Assembly (NCBI RefSeq): GCF_000208925.1
Contig: NW_001914952.1
Span: 1 to 54,996, forward strand
Source: Entamoeba histolytica HM-1:IMSS
Taxonomy: Eukaryota; Evosea; Mastigamoebida; Endamoebidae
Length of the DNA: 54,996 bases
Reading direction: 5' to 3'
This document shows positions 51,987 through 54,996 of the stretch, piece after piece; the first letter of the stretch is position 1; each line of letters starts with the position of its first letter. The notes beneath the pieces are model-generated. The model was not told the DNA's origin. It was given only the letters and a program-made list of their open reading frames with translations, and did no database searches. The position numbers were made by a program, and so were the translations under genes.

Positions 51987-53662
51987 ATGTCTTTAGAAAG
52001 AAAAGATGATTTTCTTCTTCTTAATGAAGAAAAAAAAATACCTATTCACACCCCAACTCCAAGAAAAAAACATCGATTAATTGAAGATGACATTGATTCA
52101 GAAGAAGAAGGTGGTGATGATGAAAGTACGTCTTCATCATCAAGTGAAGATGAAATACAAAAAAAGAAAAAAAAGAAAAGGATTGCAATACAAAATGAAA
52201 TAAATAAAATGAAAATGGAAATAATTGAAGAACATAATAAAATTGAAAAAGAAGAGCCTATAGGAGGAATAGTAATAAATAATGTTATAAATAACAAAAA
52301 TGAAATAACAAATGAAAAAAGGAAGATTAATATTCCAATGAATATTCATAATTATAAAGGAAAAGAAGATGAAACAAATAAATTTCTTAGACAACAACAA
52401 AAAAAATTTGATCAAATGAGATTAAATACACCAGATTTAACAAGTAAAATAAATGAAAGAATGAAAATAAATAAAAATATAAATAATAATAAAATTGATG
52501 AAGAATTAAATGATTATTTCCCACCATGTGAAAAAGTTATTGAAATTGGAAATAATGAAAGTATTTGGAATTCAAATGATCAAATAAATATTATTGGAGA
52601 ACGTATAAATAAAACTATTTGGAATATTCAACAATTAAAAAATTATTGTATTCAATGTAAAAATTCAAATGTTAAAATAGAAAATCATTTTCTTTGGATA
52701 GACATTTCAAATCCAAGTAAAGAAGTAATGGTTGCAATAGGATTATTATTTCATTTACATTTTTTATCATTACAAAGATGGTTAGATGAAGATCAAAGAG
52801 AAGCAGTATTAATATATCCACAATATTATGAAATATTAATAAAAAATACAGAATATCAACCTTTAACTGATTTATTAAAAATTAAAAATACGAGAATTAC
52901 AATTAAAAAAAAAATTATTATTACTTTTCATCAAAAACATGATAGAGTTTTTGATATAGTTAAAGTTCAAAATGTTAATCCTAAAGAATGTAATCCTGAA
53001 CTTGTTTTATTCGAAATTCTTCATCAATCTATTATGCAATTTGCTGATTGGGTTAGAATTATTAATGATGAAACTGAAATTCAACAAAGTATGCAATTTC
53101 ATGTTTTAAAAAAAGAACAATTAGGTTTTATTGCAAGAAGTGATATTTTAGAAAAGAAAATTGATACTATTCTAAGTTGTTTACAGTCTAAAAAGTTTGT
53201 TCTATTTTTATTTAGATCCTTTCTTATCTAATTTTTATTTTTAGAACTATGTTAAAATTTCTTATTCGTTCAAGTCATAAAAATACTTTTAAAATGATTA
53301 AAGATAGTTTTGAAGTTATGCTTAGAGATGCTTATTATGATTTTGGAAGTGTTTATCAACGGTTTAAAATTATTAAAGAATTAAACACTTTTAGCTTTGG
53401 ATTATATAATGTTCGATTAACAATAGAATCGACTCGTACTGATAGAGAAACAAGTAAATATATTCAAGTTTTCAATTTTATTTCTTTAATATTCTTTCCA
53501 ATTACTTTTGTTGTAAATACATTCGGATGTAATATACGTGTACCTTGGCAAACAGATTTAGTTGATGAAAGAGACTCTCGCTATTTCTTTTTGGTTATGG
53601 TTATTTGTTTGATAGTCTTAGTTTTACAACAAATTATATTCAAAAAATTAAAGTGGTATTAA
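51987..53662 (+). CDS. CorA-type divalent cation transporter, one intron
   Basis: Best model is join(51987..53194, 53245..53662), 541 residues. Unspliced, the protein ends in an artefactual hydrophobic tail at 53231; removing the 50-nt GTTTGT...TAG intron joins LQSKK to TMLKFLIRSSHKN in frame. The N-terminus is a charged, disordered region (about 1-170, with EEGGDDESTSSSSSEDE). The CorA cytosolic domain follows (PSKEVMVAIGLLFHLHFLSL, which fits the PSxEE...FxLHPL pattern), a long helix, and two C-terminal membrane helices (478-495 and 517-536) with a loop. The CorA signature GMN at the end of TM1 is GCN (497-499). It likely carries Mg2+ or a related cation; direction and ion are inferred. Confidence 0.8.
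53195..53244 (+). other. Spliceosomal intron in the CorA-like gene (50 nt)
   Basis: GTTTGT to TTTTAG, phase 2. The earlier TAG at 53212-53214 would lead to a stop after four codons. Confidence 0.8.
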
Positions 53663-53754
53663 TTAATTTTATTCTTTGGAAAATAAATTACAATTGGTTT
53701 TTTCATTCTTTTATGTTGATTATTCTTTTCTTGAGTTGTAATACAAAAATATTA

Positions 53755-54161
53755 GATCACTTTTCCAATGCAGGAAATATAACAAATTTTTATGTCATGG
53801 TTATTGTGTAATAACAATGTGTATTGTAAAGAAATGCAAACAAGAAATAGAAATTCAATGTCATACAATAAAAAAACAAATGTCAATATCAATAAATGGA
53901 ATAACAATAATAATGGTAAACGATATACTAATGGAAATGGTTTAGAAGAAGAAAGACGCAAAGAAAAACAAATAAGAAACAGGGTAAATACAATAATAAT
54001 AAAGATTACACCCATAACAAATATAAATGATTAACAATAAATGAGATACAAGAAAGAATAAAAAGAATAATAAGCGAATGGCATAAAGGAGGATATGAAG
54101 AAATACTCAAGAAGTAAGAAGGTAAAAGAAAAAAATGGTATGATATTCTTATCAAAAAAGG
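53755..54161 (+). mobile_element. LINE 5' fragment
   Basis: Starts GATC then ACTTTTCCAATGCAGGAA, matching the 5' end at 4414, and continues through EEERRKEKQIRNRVNT-like and KKWYDIL-type text of the ORF1 start. It ends abruptly near 54161 at an inverted LINE fragment. Confidence 0.75.
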
Positions 54162-54460
54162 TCAATTATTAGATATATCCATAATTGGATTCTCTTTATA
54201 TTGAGAGTCGTTTATTTCAGTTTCTTCAATATGCTTTATTTGTGTAATAGAGTTTATTTCTAGTATGCTCTCATTAGATTGTTCTTCTTCTAATGTGCTG
54301 CCAGAATTGAATGTGTAAAACATTAAGTCTTTCATATTTTTTATAATTATTGTTCGTAGGATTTTGGAAAAGTCTAATTGTAATTTCAGTGCTTTTAATC
54401 TTCTTATAGACCCTTTTTGTATTAATCCATTTATTGATAATATTACAGGGGCAACGAAAA
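54162..54460 (-). mobile_element. Inverted LINE ORF2 C-terminal fragment
   Basis: On the minus strand APVILSINGLIQKGSIRRLK aligns with the C-terminus of the LINE at 46990-47060 (IPVVISINGLVNKESIKLIK), then continues with a longer, Glu-rich tail (SGSTLEEEQSNESILEINS) to the TGA at 54164-54162. The different, longer tail suggests another LINE subfamily. The left and right junctions are approximate. Confidence 0.7.
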
Positions 54461-54996
54461 AAAGCAAATAATTGAAAAAGAAGAGAATGAATGATATAAA
54501 AGAATAAAAAGAAAGTAAAAAGTAGAAGAAGATGAAGAAAGAATAAAAGTAGAAAGGAGAGAATATAAAAAGAAAGAATATAAAGTGTAATAAAATAGAA
54601 TAGATAATAAAAGAAGAAAAGAATGAAAAAAATAAAGGATGCAAATTTTATTGAAACAAATAAAAAAAGCGCAAAATTTAATGATGCAAAATTTAATGAT
54701 GCAAAATATTTAGCAACATTTTTTATTGATGAAAAATATTTTGAAATAAAAATAAATCATCATTTGATATTATTATATTTGATAATACATTATATTATAT
54801 ATTAAATACATCATATTTCTTTATTATTTATCTTTCTTTTCTTTTTATTATTTCATATATTAAATTATTATTCATTCATTTATTATTTATATTTCATTTA
54901 TTAAATAAAATGAAAATGAAATTGTAAAATATCAATTAAATATTCATGAATAATAATTTATTAATATTTAATAATTGAAATAATAAATAATAAAGT
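54461..54996. other. AT-rich right end with a short tandem repeat
   Basis: No gene recognised. The segment up to about 54620 is a purine-rich A/G stretch; the rest is A/T-rich. It holds the 15-bp tandem repeat listed next. Confidence 0.5.
54671..54715 (+). repeat. 15-bp tandem repeat (2 exact units and one diverged)
   Basis: GCAAAATTTAATGAT twice in a row, followed by GCAAAATATTTAGCA. Confidence 0.7.

Noticed and set aside
54671..54715. CRISPR-like or centromere-like array
   Set aside because: Only two exact 15-bp units without spacers in a eukaryotic AT-rich region.

Overview
This is a very AT-rich eukaryotic window that I place in Entamoeba. The supports are compact, mostly single-exon genes; very short introns (50-68 nt) that all begin GTTTGT and end TAG; GAAC-type promoter motifs just upstream of start codons; and R4-type LINE plus SINE1-like elements sharing a 3' tail. 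The LINE/SINE pair fits the E. histolytica / dispar / nuttalli group best. The species cannot be fixed from sequence alone.

Left part (1-9.5 kb): an AT-rich gene-poor end with one TLDc-domain gene (minus strand), a 2.5 kb AT-rich spacer holding a possible decayed coding stretch, then a long dead LINE (4.41-8.64 kb). The LINE lacks its 3' end and abuts a 5'-truncated tRNA m1A58 methyltransferase (TRM61) remnant.

Core gene block (9.5-33.1 kb): Clf1/crooked-neck splicing factor, RFC3 clamp-loader subunit (1 intron), an ankyrin-TBC protein (1 intron), a small Lys-rich protein (1 intron), a membrane protein with 22-residue amphipathic repeats, an ER thioredoxin-fold protein ending KREL, sphingosine-1-phosphate lyase (interrupted by a 100-N assembly gap), a TBC1D23-like trafficking adaptor (1 intron), a 71-residue hypothetical, an inositol monophosphatase, an 867-residue unrecognised helical protein, a Ser/Thr kinase and an ABCF/Gcn20-type ATPase.

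Right part (33-55 kb): an intact SINE with a perfect 20-bp target-site duplication, a P-glycoprotein (ABCB), ribosomal protein P0, an exportin-1-like karyopherin, a 5'-truncated LINE copy, Sec23, a probably myristoylated dual-specificity phosphatase, a CorA-type cation transporter (1 intron) with GCN in place of GMN, and a right-edge mosaic of two LINE fragments in opposite orientation.

The genes are mostly unrelated housekeeping and trafficking functions. Membrane traffic and signalling are well represented (Sec23, TBC1D23-like, ankyrin-TBC, S1P lyase, Pgp, CorA, kinase, phosphatases). No operon-like logic and no clearly new multi-gene system was found. The most informative points are five intron-resolved gene models (including a small gene with no usable single-exon reading frame), retroelement structure and decay, and several catalytic-motif deviations. 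All functional calls rest on motif reading by eye, with no database search.
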